Assembly (NCBI GenBank): GCA_002340405.1
Contig: DDLZ01000061.1
Span: 510 to 5,893, forward strand
Reading direction: 5' to 3'
Length of the DNA stretch: 5,384 nt
Source: Bacteroidales bacterium UBA2559
Lineage (GTDB): Bacteria; Bacteroidota; Bacteroidia; Bacteroidales; Bacteroidaceae
Shown here: piece after piece, positions 1-5,384 of the stretch
How positions within the stretch are numbered: the first letter of the stretch is position 1
Layout: each line of letters begins with the position of its first letter
Notes under the pieces: generated by a model
Seen by the model: the letters and a program-made list of their open reading frames with translations, nothing else
Told to the model about the DNA's origin: nothing
Databases searched by the model: none
Program-made: the position numbers and the translations under genes

Positions 1-725
1 GCCATTCCGCCTACAATTACCAGATTGTCAACCTTATGAAGCAGATTCTCAATAATGGTTATTTTTGAGGAAACCTTCGAACCGCCTATAATGGCAGTAA
101 CAGGCTTTTTAGAGTTATTGAGCACCTTCTCAACAGCCGTTACCTCTTTTTCCATAAGGTAGCCGAACATTTTGTGACCGGCATCAAAGAAGTCTGCCAT
201 GACTGCCGTAGAAGCATGTTTGCGGTGAGCGGTACCGAATGCATCGTTCACATATACATCGGCGTATGAAGCAAGGGTTTTGGCAAATTCTTTTTGAGAA
301 GCCTTAAGCTCTTTCTTTGCTGCTTCGTAACCGGGATCCTCTTTCTCAATGCCGCGGGGTTTACCCTCTTCCTCGGCATAGAAACGTACGTTCTCAAGCA
401 GCAGCGCCTCGCCGTTCTTAAGAGCAGCGACGGCATCCTGAGCCTTTGCGCAGTCCTCGGCGAACTTTACGTTAACGCCAAGACAGGTTGAGACATGTTT
501 GAGAATATGTTTCAGTGAATACTTGGGATCGGGGTTCTTCTTGGGACGGCCCATATGTGAAGCAATTATAAGACGACCGCCGTCAGCGATTATCTTCTTG
601 AGAGTAGGCATTGCAGCGACAATACGGGTATCATCGGTGATGTTGAAATTTTCGTCAACGGGAACATTGAAATCCACGCGTACGAAAGCTCTCTTACCTG
701 AAAAGTTGAATTTGTCAATTGTCAT
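1..725 (-). CDS. pgk: Phosphoglycerate kinase, N-terminal part (cut by window edge)
   Basis: Phosphoglycerate kinase is the cytosolic glycolytic enzyme that interconverts 1,3-bisphosphoglycerate plus ADP and 3-phosphoglycerate plus ATP. Reading leftward from ATG at 725, 241 complete codons are present and the frame is open at the edge. The N-terminal substrate domain is complete: RVDFNVP (16-22), SHMGRP (56-61), ENVRF (111-115) and [13 protein letters not shown] (161-173), which carry the phosphoglycerate-binding Asp, Asn, His and Arg residues. The start of the nucleotide domain follows, with GGSKVSSK (214-221) containing the expected nucleotide-binding lysine. After ENVRF there is an insertion of about 30 residues rich in Lys and Glu (about 118-147) that E. 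coli Pgk lacks; I recall it as usual in Bacteroidota. There is no Shine-Dalgarno sequence before the start. The C-terminal part, with the rest of the ATP site, lies outside the window. Identity is near certain. Confidence 0.97.
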   Translation of the reverse strand, partial: MTIDKFNFSGKRAFVRVDFNVPVDENFNITDDTRIVAAMPTLKKIIADGGRLIIASHMGRPKKNPDPKYSLKHILKHVSTCLGVNVKFAEDCAKAQDAVAALKNGEALLLENVRFYAEEEGKPRGIEKEDPGYEAAKKELKASQKEFAKTLASYADVYVNDAFGTAHRKHASTAVMADFFDAGHKMFGYLMEKEVTAVEKVLNNSKKPVTAIIGGSKVSSKITIIENLLHKVDNLVIVGGM

Positions 726-764
726 AATATCTGTTAGTTAATGGTTTTTAAATACTCAGTGGCG

Positions 765-811
765 TAAAATTACTTATTTTCAATCATACTAGAATAATTA
801 TTTATTAAAAA
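765..811 (-). promoter_or_regulatory. Candidate promoter region for pgk
   Basis: The gap upstream of pgk is strikingly AT-rich and, on the minus strand, holds two imperfect matches to the Bacteroidota -7 box TAnnTTTG. TATGATTG (788-781) has one mismatch and lies 19 bases after a T-run (TTTT, 811-808) that could act as the -33 element. TAATTTTA (772-765) also has one mismatch but no good -33 partner. Neither is a perfect box, so which is used, if either, is unresolved. Either would give a leader of roughly 35 to 50 bases. Confidence 0.3.
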
Positions 812-830
812 TCCACCGGTCAGCGCCAGT
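807..830 (-). terminator. Possible weak intrinsic terminator after the serine acetyltransferase gene
   Basis: On the minus strand ACTGG (830-826) can pair with CCGGT (819-815), using one G-U pair, around a six-base loop that contains the stop codon. GGA and then five T residues (811-807) follow. The arrangement of a GC-rich stem followed by a T-run is right, but five base pairs is short and the stem begins inside the coding sequence. It may only partly reduce read-through into pgk, or the match may be chance. Confidence 0.27.
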
Positions 831-1665
831 CCTCACTCTCTTTGGTCTGAAAGTATTTTGAGTAGGGCGGCAAATCATGAGTAAGCCAGACGTTACCGCC
901 GACAATGGTGTCATGTCCGATTGTGACGCGTCCCAGTACCGAAGTGTTGGAATAGATCACTACGTTATCCTCAATTATAGGGTGACGCAGAATGTTGATG
1001 GGACGGCCGTTCTCATCGTATCTGAAGCTTTTTGCACCAAGCGTAACTCCCTGATACAATTGCACATGATTACCTATAACTGTAGTTTCGCCTATTACCA
1101 CTCCGGTACCGTGATCTATGCTGAAATATTCGCCTATCTTAGCGGCGGGATGAATATCTATTCCGGTCAGGGAGTGTGCCAATTCGGTTATTACACGCGG
1201 CATCACGGGTACGCCCAGCTCATGCAGGCGGTGCGCCATACGATAATGTATCATGGCCACCAGTGACGGGTAGCACAATATGACCTCCTCCTGACTTATG
1301 GCGGCGGGGTCACCGTCATATATGGCCTTGACATCGGTCCCCAGAAGACGGCGCAGTTCAGGTATGGATTCTATAAAATTTTGTGCTATCTCGTCGGCAC
1401 AACATGGTATAATCTCATTGAATACGCGCACCAGATAGTCAACCTGATGTGACAAGATGGTGTACAGCCGGCTAAGTGAGGTTGAAAGGTCAATCGTTCC
1501 GAAGAAATTGCCAAAGACGAGATGCCTGAAAAGCTTCACGGCCTCCTTGATCTCTGCGCGGTCAAGTGAACGTTCCTCAACCAAAGGAATGTACTTATCA
1601 GGCTTTTGCAGAGAATGCTTAACCTCTCTTATACTTTCTAAAATGTCTTTCTTTTCTTTGTTCAT
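820..1665 (-). CDS. cysE: Serine O-acetyltransferase (CysE/EpsC family)
   Basis: This enzyme transfers an acetyl group from acetyl-CoA to L-serine, giving O-acetylserine, the precursor that cysteine synthase converts to cysteine with sulfide. The 281-residue protein has an alpha-helical N-terminal half (about 1-160) followed by a left-handed beta-helix of hexapeptide repeats (about 168-265). The signature GIDIHPAAKIG (168-178) and IDHGTGVVIGET (183-194) supply Asp170 and His185, which match the catalytic Asp143/His158 pair of E. coli CysE in spacing. RHP (227-229) matches the serine-site His193 region after a slightly longer loop (KSFRYDENGR, 212-221). The protein ends in ESEDWR, not the terminal isoleucine that E. 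coli CysE uses to dock into CysK. I chose ATG at 1665, 13 bases after the nth stop. A longer in-frame start at 1785 would overlap nth and add residues without family likeness. The gene is probably co-transcribed with nth and pheS. No Shine-Dalgarno sequence is visible. Confidence 0.93.
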   Translation of the reverse strand: MNKEKKDILESIREVKHSLQKPDKYIPLVEERSLDRAEIKEAVKLFRHLVFGNFFGTIDLSTSLSRLYTILSHQVDYLVRVFNEIIPCCADEIAQNFIESIPELRRLLGTDVKAIYDGDPAAISQEEVILCYPSLVAMIHYRMAHRLHELGVPVMPRVITELAHSLTGIDIHPAAKIGEYFSIDHGTGVVIGETTVIGNHVQLYQGVTLGAKSFRYDENGRPINILRHPIIEDNVVIYSNTSVLGRVTIGHDTIVGGNVWLTHDLPPYSKYFQTKESEDWR

Positions 1666-1678
1666 ATCAGTAAGTATT

Positions 1679-2347
1679 TCAATTGTGTAAAACAGAGGGC
1701 TGTTTCTTATTGTTTTTCTTAAAATAGGCACAGCAGTCAAAAAGAACGCACTTTGCACATTTCGGATTGCGGGCTGTGCATACATACCGTCCGTGAAGTA
1801 TCAAATGGTGGTGAGCGGTTGACAACCGCTCCCTAGGGATATGTTTGACCAACTCCTTTTCGACACTGAGCGGTGTCTTACAGCGTGCCGGCACCAGGCC
1901 GATCCTGTGGCTGACTCTGAAGACATGCGTATCAACCGGCATAGCCTGTCCGCCGAATGCTACGGCAATCATCACGTTGGCGGTTTTTCGTCCAACTCCC
2001 GGCAGAGTGACGAGCTCTTCCATGGTCGAAGGGATTTGGCCGTCATAATCAGAAACCACCTTACGGGCCATCGCAGCCAGATGTCTTGCCTTGGAGTTGG
2101 GATAAGATGCACTTTTAATATAAGAAAATATATCTTCCTCGGCAGCAAGAGCCATCTCATTAACCGTAGGATATGCCTCAAAAAGGGCAGGAGTGATCAT
2201 ATTGACTCTGCGGTCTGTGCATTGCGCCGACAATATTACCGCTACAAGCAGTTGGTAGGTCGATGCAAAACGCAACTCTGTTCCGGCCTCGGGATACTCC
2301 CTTGCAAGCTTTTCGCCGCATTTCTCATATAGTTCACGCTTTTTCAC
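1679..2347 (-). CDS. nth: Endonuclease III (DNA glycosylase/AP lyase)
   Basis: Endonuclease III excises oxidised pyrimidines such as thymine glycol from DNA and cleaves the resulting abasic site, starting base excision repair. The 222-residue length is close to that of E. coli Nth (211). The helix-hairpin-helix LPGVGRKT (115-122) contains the Schiff-base Lys121, and PVDTHVFRVSHRIG (137-150) contains the catalytic Asp139. The C-terminus carries the iron-sulfur loop Cys190-x6-Cys197-x2-Cys200-x5-Cys206, which fits a [4Fe-4S] cluster; an extra Cys205 sits beside the last ligand. The start is GTG: an in-frame TAA lies seven codons upstream with no ATG between them, and starting here keeps the usual N-terminal helix before LLVAVILSAQCTD. 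The gene begins 55 bases after the pheS stop and ends 13 bases before the acetyltransferase ATG, so it is probably the middle gene of a three-gene transcript. Confidence 0.96.
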   Translation of the reverse strand: MKKRELYEKCGEKLAREYPEAGTELRFASTYQLLVAVILSAQCTDRRVNMITPALFEAYPTVNEMALAAEEDIFSYIKSASYPNSKARHLAAMARKVVSDYDGQIPSTMEELVTLPGVGRKTANVMIAVAFGGQAMPVDTHVFRVSHRIGLVPARCKTPLSVEKELVKHIPRERLSTAHHHLILHGRYVCTARNPKCAKCVLFDCCAYFKKNNKKQPSVLHN

Positions 2348-2402
2348 AGGGCCGTTGGTCTGATTTTATGGTCAACACCGAAAGCCGGTTCCGTCTTGCC
2401 GC

Positions 2403-3422
2403 TCAATTGGCATGTTCAAACGTCTTGAGGAAACGGACGTCGTTCTCGGAGAAGAGACGCAGGTCTTTAATCTGATACTTTAAATTGGCAATGCGTTCAA
2501 TACCCATGCCCAGAGCATATCCGGTATATTCCTTGCTGTCTATTTTGCACAGTTCAAGCACGTTGGGGTCAACCATTCCACATCCGAGGATCTCCACCCA
2601 GCCGGTGTGTTTGCAGAATGCGCAGCCCTCACCGCCGCAAATGTTACAGCTTATGTCCATCTCGGCCGAAGGTTCAGTAAACGGGAAATAGCTGGGACGC
2701 AGGCGTATCTTGGTGTCGGGACCGAACATCTGCTGTGCAAAATATAAGAGAGCCTGCTTCAAATCGGCAAAACTCACATTCTTGTCCACATAGAGAGCTT
2801 CGACCTGATGGAAGAAGCAGTGTGCGCGATAACTGATGGCCTCGTTGCGATAGACACGCCCCGGACAGATTATTCGGATAGGGGGTTTGGAGACCTCCAT
2901 AACACGGCTCTGTACCGATGAGGTGTGGGTGCGCAGAATGATATCGGGATGTGCTTCGACAAAGAAGGTATCCTGCATATCACGTGCCGGATGGTCATCG
3001 GCAAAGTTCATCGATGAAAATACGTGCCAATCATCCTCAACCTCGGGACCATCGGCCAGTACAAATCCCAAACGGGAGAATATGCTGATTATCTCATTTT
3101 TAACTATGTTCAGCGGATGCCGTGTGCCCAACGGTATAGGGTAGGCAGTTCGTGTCAGATCGGGCTTGTCAGCAGCAATATTGCCGGCTTCTGCGCTCTC
3201 TTTAAGACTGTTGATCTTATCCTGGGCAATTGTTTTCAGAGTGTTCAATCTCTGTCCGACCTCACGTTTCTGATTGGCGGGTACATTGCGGAAATCGGCC
3301 ATAAGGTCATTGATAATACCCTTCTTACTGAGATATTTAATACGAAGAGATTCAACCTCACCGACATTTGAAGCCTGTAACCCGTTTATCTCAACGATAA
3401 GTTTTTCTATTTTATCAATCAT
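2403..3422 (-). CDS. pheS: Phenylalanyl-tRNA synthetase alpha subunit
   Basis: PheS is the catalytic subunit of the heterotetrameric (alpha2beta2) class II synthetase that charges tRNA-Phe. At 339 residues it is close to the usual length. An N-terminal coiled-coil tRNA-binding arm (about 1-85) precedes the catalytic domain. Visible class II features are HTSSVQSR (166-173), the motif 2 region PGRVYRNE through FHQVEAL (187-210), FTEPSAEMDI (248-257) and motif 3 GMGIERI (306-312). GYALGMG (301-307) keeps the alanine (Ala303) that corresponds to E. coli Ala294 in the phenylalanine pocket. Four cysteines at 259, 262, 267 and 270 (C-x2-C-x4-C-x2-C) form a zinc-ribbon-like insertion that E. coli PheS lacks but many other bacterial PheS proteins have. 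I chose ATG at 3422, which begins MIDKIEKL, over a longer start at 3476 that would read through the promoter. No pheT is in the window; in Bacteroidota it is commonly elsewhere. The predicted leader of about 20 bases is too short for a T-box or attenuator. Confidence 0.98.
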   Translation of the reverse strand: MIDKIEKLIVEINGLQASNVGEVESLRIKYLSKKGIINDLMADFRNVPANQKREVGQRLNTLKTIAQDKINSLKESAEAGNIAADKPDLTRTAYPIPLGTRHPLNIVKNEIISIFSRLGFVLADGPEVEDDWHVFSSMNFADDHPARDMQDTFFVEAHPDIILRTHTSSVQSRVMEVSKPPIRIICPGRVYRNEAISYRAHCFFHQVEALYVDKNVSFADLKQALLYFAQQMFGPDTKIRLRPSYFPFTEPSAEMDISCNICGGEGCAFCKHTGWVEILGCGMVDPNVLELCKIDSKEYTGYALGMGIERIANLKYQIKDLRLFSENDVRFLKTFEHAN

Positions 3423-3445
3423 TGCTTGTGCTGTTTTCAGAGGTG

Positions 3446-3477
3446 CAAAATTAACAAAAAAGATATGTAACACCAAT
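3446..3477 (-). promoter_or_regulatory. pheS promoter, Bacteroidota type
   Basis: On the minus strand, ATTG (3477-3474) is followed after exactly 20 bases by TAATTTTG (3453-3446). The second box is a perfect match to the Bacteroidota -7 element TAnnTTTG, the first contains the TTG core of the -33 element, and the spacing falls in the known 19-21 range. Transcription should begin a few bases downstream, near 3440, leaving a leader of about 20 bases before the pheS ATG. This promoter probably serves pheS, nth and the acetyltransferase gene together. Confidence 0.75.
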
Positions 3478-3494
3478 TACTTTCTCTATTTTTG
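3464..3494 (+). promoter_or_regulatory. murB promoter, Bacteroidota type, very close to the start codon
   Basis: TATTTTTG at 3487-3494 matches the -7 consensus TAnnTTTG perfectly. TATG at 3464-3467, 19 bases upstream, is a one-mismatch -33 element. Only seven bases (CAGTCAA) separate the -7 box from the murB ATG, so the predicted transcription start is at or within a few bases of the start codon. Its upstream half overlaps the -33 part of the divergent pheS promoter. Confidence 0.7.
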
Positions 3495-3501
3495 CAGTCA
3501 A

Positions 3502-4503
3502 ATGAAGATAACAGAATATTGCTCTTTAGCCCGTTATAACACGTTTGGAATAGACGTAACAGCCGACTGTATGGTGGAATGGGCATCGGCCGACGAACTT
3601 ATTGCCCTGCTGCCCGAGTTAAAAAGACCTCTGCTGATGATAGGCAGCGGAAGCAATCTGTTGTTTACAGGCAACTTCCATGGCACGGTCCTGCATTCTA
3701 CAGTTGACGGCATTGACGTTATAGCCGAACAAGGATCTCAAATTACGGTGCGCGTAGGCTCAGGCGTAAAATGGGACGATTTTGTGGCCTATGCAGTCCT
3801 GAACGGATGGTGGGGCATTGAAAACCTAACGGGAATTCCGGGTGAGGTCGGCGCCGCCGCGGTACAGAACATAGGAGCCTATGGCGTTGAGGTCAAAGAC
3901 GTTATTGATACCGTACAGACAATACGCCTATCCGACTGCACGAGGCGTGATTTCAGCAATGCCGAATGCGGCTATGGGTATCGTCAAAGCATATTCAAGA
4001 ATGAACTGAAAGGACAGTACGCCGTGACACATGTCATTTTCAGGCTTTCCCTGACACCGCAACCGAAGTTGGAATACGGCGCTCTTGAACATGAGGTGGC
4101 AAGGCTGGGAGGCCCTGCGTTAGCCAACATAAGGAGCGCTGTAAGGACAATACGCGAAAGCAAACTGCCTGATCCTGCGGTTTTGGGCAATGCCGGCAGT
4201 TTCTTTATGAATCCGGTGATCCCCGCCGCCCAATTCGAACGGCTAAAGTCCGAATTTCCCGATGTTGTCTTTTTTCCTGCCGATAACGGTATGGTCAAAG
4301 TCTCTGCCGGATGGCTCATTGACAGAGCGGGATGGAAAGGACGTTCAATTGGACCTGCCGCCGTCTATGAGAAACAGGCGCTGGTCCTGGTAAACCGAGG
4401 CGGAGCAACCGGAAGCGACATTATCAGACTTGCCGATGCTATAATAAAAGATATAGAAGAGAAATTCGGAATAACCCTTAAAACCGAAGTAAACTATATA
4501 TGA
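3502..4503 (+). CDS. murB: UDP-N-acetylenolpyruvoylglucosamine reductase
   Basis: MurB is the cytosolic flavoenzyme that uses NADPH to reduce UDP-GlcNAc-enolpyruvate to UDP-N-acetylmuramate, the second committed step of peptidoglycan precursor synthesis. At 333 residues it is close to the E. coli type I enzyme (342). FAD-binding features are IGSGSNLL (47-54) and IPGEVGAAAVQNIGAYGVEV (112-131). The type I signature GYGYRQSIFK (157-166) supplies Arg161, NAGSFFMNP (230-238) supplies the proton donor Ser233, and the C-terminal KTEVNYI (327-333) supplies Glu329; these match E. coli Arg159, Ser229 and Glu325. I chose ATG at 3502 because the conserved NTFGI (13-17) follows directly and the next methionine (24) would delete it. 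The frame is open upstream to 3274, but that part is antisense to pheS and crosses the promoter. The stop overlaps the next gene's start (ATGA), so the two are probably translationally coupled. Confidence 0.97.
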   Translation: MKITEYCSLARYNTFGIDVTADCMVEWASADELIALLPELKRPLLMIGSGSNLLFTGNFHGTVLHSTVDGIDVIAEQGSQITVRVGSGVKWDDFVAYAVLNGWWGIENLTGIPGEVGAAAVQNIGAYGVEVKDVIDTVQTIRLSDCTRRDFSNAECGYGYRQSIFKNELKGQYAVTHVIFRLSLTPQPKLEYGALEHEVARLGGPALANIRSAVRTIRESKLPDPAVLGNAGSFFMNPVIPAAQFERLKSEFPDVVFFPADNGMVKVSAGWLIDRAGWKGRSIGPAAVYEKQALVLVNRGGATGSDIIRLADAIIKDIEEKFGITLKTEVNYI

Positions 4504-5258
4504 AACTAACTTTTCTCGGAACCGGAACATCGATAGGAGTGCCTGAAATGTGTTGCAATTGTCAGACCTGTTTATCAACGGACCCGCATGACAAACGTCT
4601 GCGTACATCGGCCCTAATAGAGACCGGGAAAGGAAATATAGTGATTGACTGCGGACCTGATTTCCGTCAGCAGACCCTCAGGGCAGGTGTGGAGAGCATT
4701 GATGCCATCCTGCTTACCCACGAACACTACGACCATATAGGCGGTTTGGACGACCTTCGCCCTTACTGCGCCAATTCTGAAATGCCCATATATGCAAGGC
4801 AAGATGTTATACAGCATATTATGGAGCGTATCCCATACTGTTTCGGCAAGGAGAAGAAGCCCCGCACCCCAACAATGAAGCTGATTGAAATAACACCGGG
4901 AAAGACCTTTACGGCTGCCGGAGTTGAGGTAATGCCTATACAGGTCATGCATGGCAATATGCCCATCCTGGGATTCAGGATAGGCGGTTTGACCTATATA
5001 ACGGACATGAAAACAATCGACGGCAGCAATTTCGAACTCATACGCGGAACCAAAATACTGGTGGTAAACGCCCTGCACACCAAAGAACACCCGACACACC
5101 AAAATGTGCGTCAGGCCGTCCTGTTTGCCGAAAAAATTAATGCAGAACAGACATGGCTTATCCATATGAGTCACCGCGCCGGCCTTCATAAGGTCATGAA
5201 CGCCAAACTCCCTCCGCACGTCAGCTTCGCACATGACGGCCTAACCATCAATTTCTGA
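4500..5258 (+). CDS. PhnP-like metallo-beta-lactamase-fold hydrolase
   Basis: A 252-residue cytosolic metallo-beta-lactamase-fold protein with no signal peptide. The metal motif THEHYDH (73-79) gives His74, His76, Asp78 and His79; His151 (MHGNMPILG), Asp169 (YITDM) and His222 (IHMSH) complete a two-metal site. EHPTHQN (196-202) carries His200. An N-terminal Cys19-x-Cys21-x2-Cys24 motif plus His225 resembles the structural zinc site I recall in E. coli PhnP, which is also about 252 residues with nearly the same positions. PhnP is a phosphodiesterase that opens 5-phosphoribosyl cyclic phosphate in C-P lyase metabolism and also cleaves 2',3'-cyclic nucleotides. Phosphodiesterase activity is therefore a reasonable inference, but no phn genes are present and the true substrate is unknown, so I give no symbol. 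The start overlaps the murB stop by four bases, implying co-expression. Less likely alternatives are another RNase Z-like or general Lactamase_B_2 hydrolase. Confidence 0.9.
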   Translation: MKLTFLGTGTSIGVPEMCCNCQTCLSTDPHDKRLRTSALIETGKGNIVIDCGPDFRQQTLRAGVESIDAILLTHEHYDHIGGLDDLRPYCANSEMPIYARQDVIQHIMERIPYCFGKEKKPRTPTMKLIEITPGKTFTAAGVEVMPIQVMHGNMPILGFRIGGLTYITDMKTIDGSNFELIRGTKILVVNALHTKEHPTHQNVRQAVLFAEKINAEQTWLIHMSHRAGLHKVMNAKLPPHVSFAHDGLTINF

Positions 5259-5384
5259 GATCTTGCCTGACCATTGTTCACTAATTTCCCCTGAAATGGA
5301 AATTTGTCCTTCAAAAGCCATGAACACTTCTTTTTTCCACATTGGGACACCCAAAAATTGAGAGGATAACGTTGGTTTAAGTAT
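5259..5384. other. Unassigned AT-rich right-end segment
   Basis: These 126 bases follow the hydrolase stop and contain no gene I can support. They hold nested inverted repeats, a six-base T-run at 5331-5336, and a small hairpin TTGGG-ACA-CCCAA (5342-5354). The minus strand is open from the window edge to a TAG at 5243-5241 (47 codons before the stop), so the tail of a convergent gene is possible. A second minus frame is also open across the segment, which makes this weak evidence. No clear promoter box is visible. Confidence 0.4.
5275..5336 (+). terminator. Possible terminator of the murB-hydrolase operon
   Basis: TGTTCA (5275-5280) pairs with TGAACA (5321-5326). Inside it AATTTCC (5283-5289) pairs perfectly with GGAAATT (5298-5304) around an eight-base loop. 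CTTC and then six T residues (5331-5336) follow the outer arm. The order of stem then T-run is right for transcript release, but the stems are AT-rich and the internal loop is lopsided, so folding strength is doubtful. The inner 7-base repeat could equally be a protein-binding site. Confidence 0.25.

Noticed and set aside
877..1266. 129-codon plus-strand frame opposite the acetyltransferase
   Set aside because: It is antisense to the hexapeptide-repeat region and its tyrosine-, histidine- and isoleucine-rich composition mirrors the repeat codons.
1666..1785. Longer acetyltransferase starting at 1785
   Set aside because: It would overlap the 3' end of nth by 107 bases and add 40 residues with no likeness to the family.
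1841..2332. 163-codon plus-strand frame opposite nth
   Set aside because: It is antisense to a clear endonuclease III with intact catalytic and iron-sulfur residues, and has no promoter or domain of its own.
2348..2402. Hairpin ACCGGCTTTCGGT in the pheS-nth gap as a terminator
   Set aside because: The stem is only about four base pairs and no T-run follows it, so read-through into nth is expected.
3423..3476. Upstream extension of pheS to an ATG at 3476
   Set aside because: The added 18 codons read through the pheS -33 and -7 boxes. MIDKIEKL at 3422 is the expected N-terminus and gives 339 residues.
3274..3501. Upstream extension of murB by 76 codons to an ATG at 3274
   Set aside because: The extension is antisense to pheS, crosses both promoters and adds no MurB-like sequence. 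The start at 3502 gives normal family length and the conserved NTFGI spacing.
4614..5234. 206-codon open frame on the minus strand opposite the PhnP-like hydrolase
   Set aside because: It is long but antisense to a gene with a full set of metal-binding residues, and its own translation shows no recognisable domain. It is a shadow frame.
5342..5354. Hairpin TTGGG-ACA-CCCAA near the right edge as a terminator or insertion-sequence end
   Set aside because: No T-run follows it on either strand in the right direction, and no matching inverted repeat or transposase is in the window.
5321..5362. 13-codon plus-strand frame MNTSFFHIGTPKN as a small protein
   Set aside because: It is very short, has no promoter or ribosome-binding signal, and such frames are expected by chance.

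Overview
The window looks like ordinary chromosomal DNA from a member of the Bacteroidota, most likely the order Bacteroidales. Four things point there: Bacteroidota-type promoter boxes (TAnnTTTG) at the one divergent intergenic gap; no clear Shine-Dalgarno sequences before any start; a phosphoglycerate kinase with the long lysine/glutamate-rich insertion I associate with this phylum; and protein sequences (PheS, MurB, Nth, serine acetyltransferase) that read like Bacteroides/Prevotella relatives. I cannot name a genus.

Layout. Four genes run leftward, in transcription order pheS (3422 to 2403), nth (2347 to 1679), a serine O-acetyltransferase gene (1665 to 820) and pgk (725 to beyond the left edge, so only its N-terminal part is present). 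Two run rightward: murB (3502 to 4503) and a PhnP-like metallo-beta-lactamase-fold hydrolase (4500 to 5258). The two sets start back to back around 3423-3501, where the two predicted promoters overlap. The pheS-nth and nth-acetyltransferase gaps are 55 and 13 bases, so these three are probably one transcript. pgk follows a 94-base AT-rich gap that holds a possible weak terminator and candidate promoter boxes, so it may be transcribed separately. The last 126 bases (5259-5384) have no gene I can assign.

Function. The genes are housekeeping: phenylalanine tRNA charging, oxidised-pyrimidine DNA repair, the first step of cysteine synthesis from serine, glycolysis, and peptidoglycan precursor synthesis. 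Only the PhnP-like hydrolase has an unclear physiological substrate. It overlaps murB by four bases (ATGA) and is probably co-translated with it.

No mobile element, CRISPR array, RNA gene or defence system was seen, and no undescribed system is evident. The points most worth a second look are the overlapping divergent promoters with a probably near-leaderless murB mRNA, the PhnP-like enzyme without visible phn genes, and the unassigned right end.
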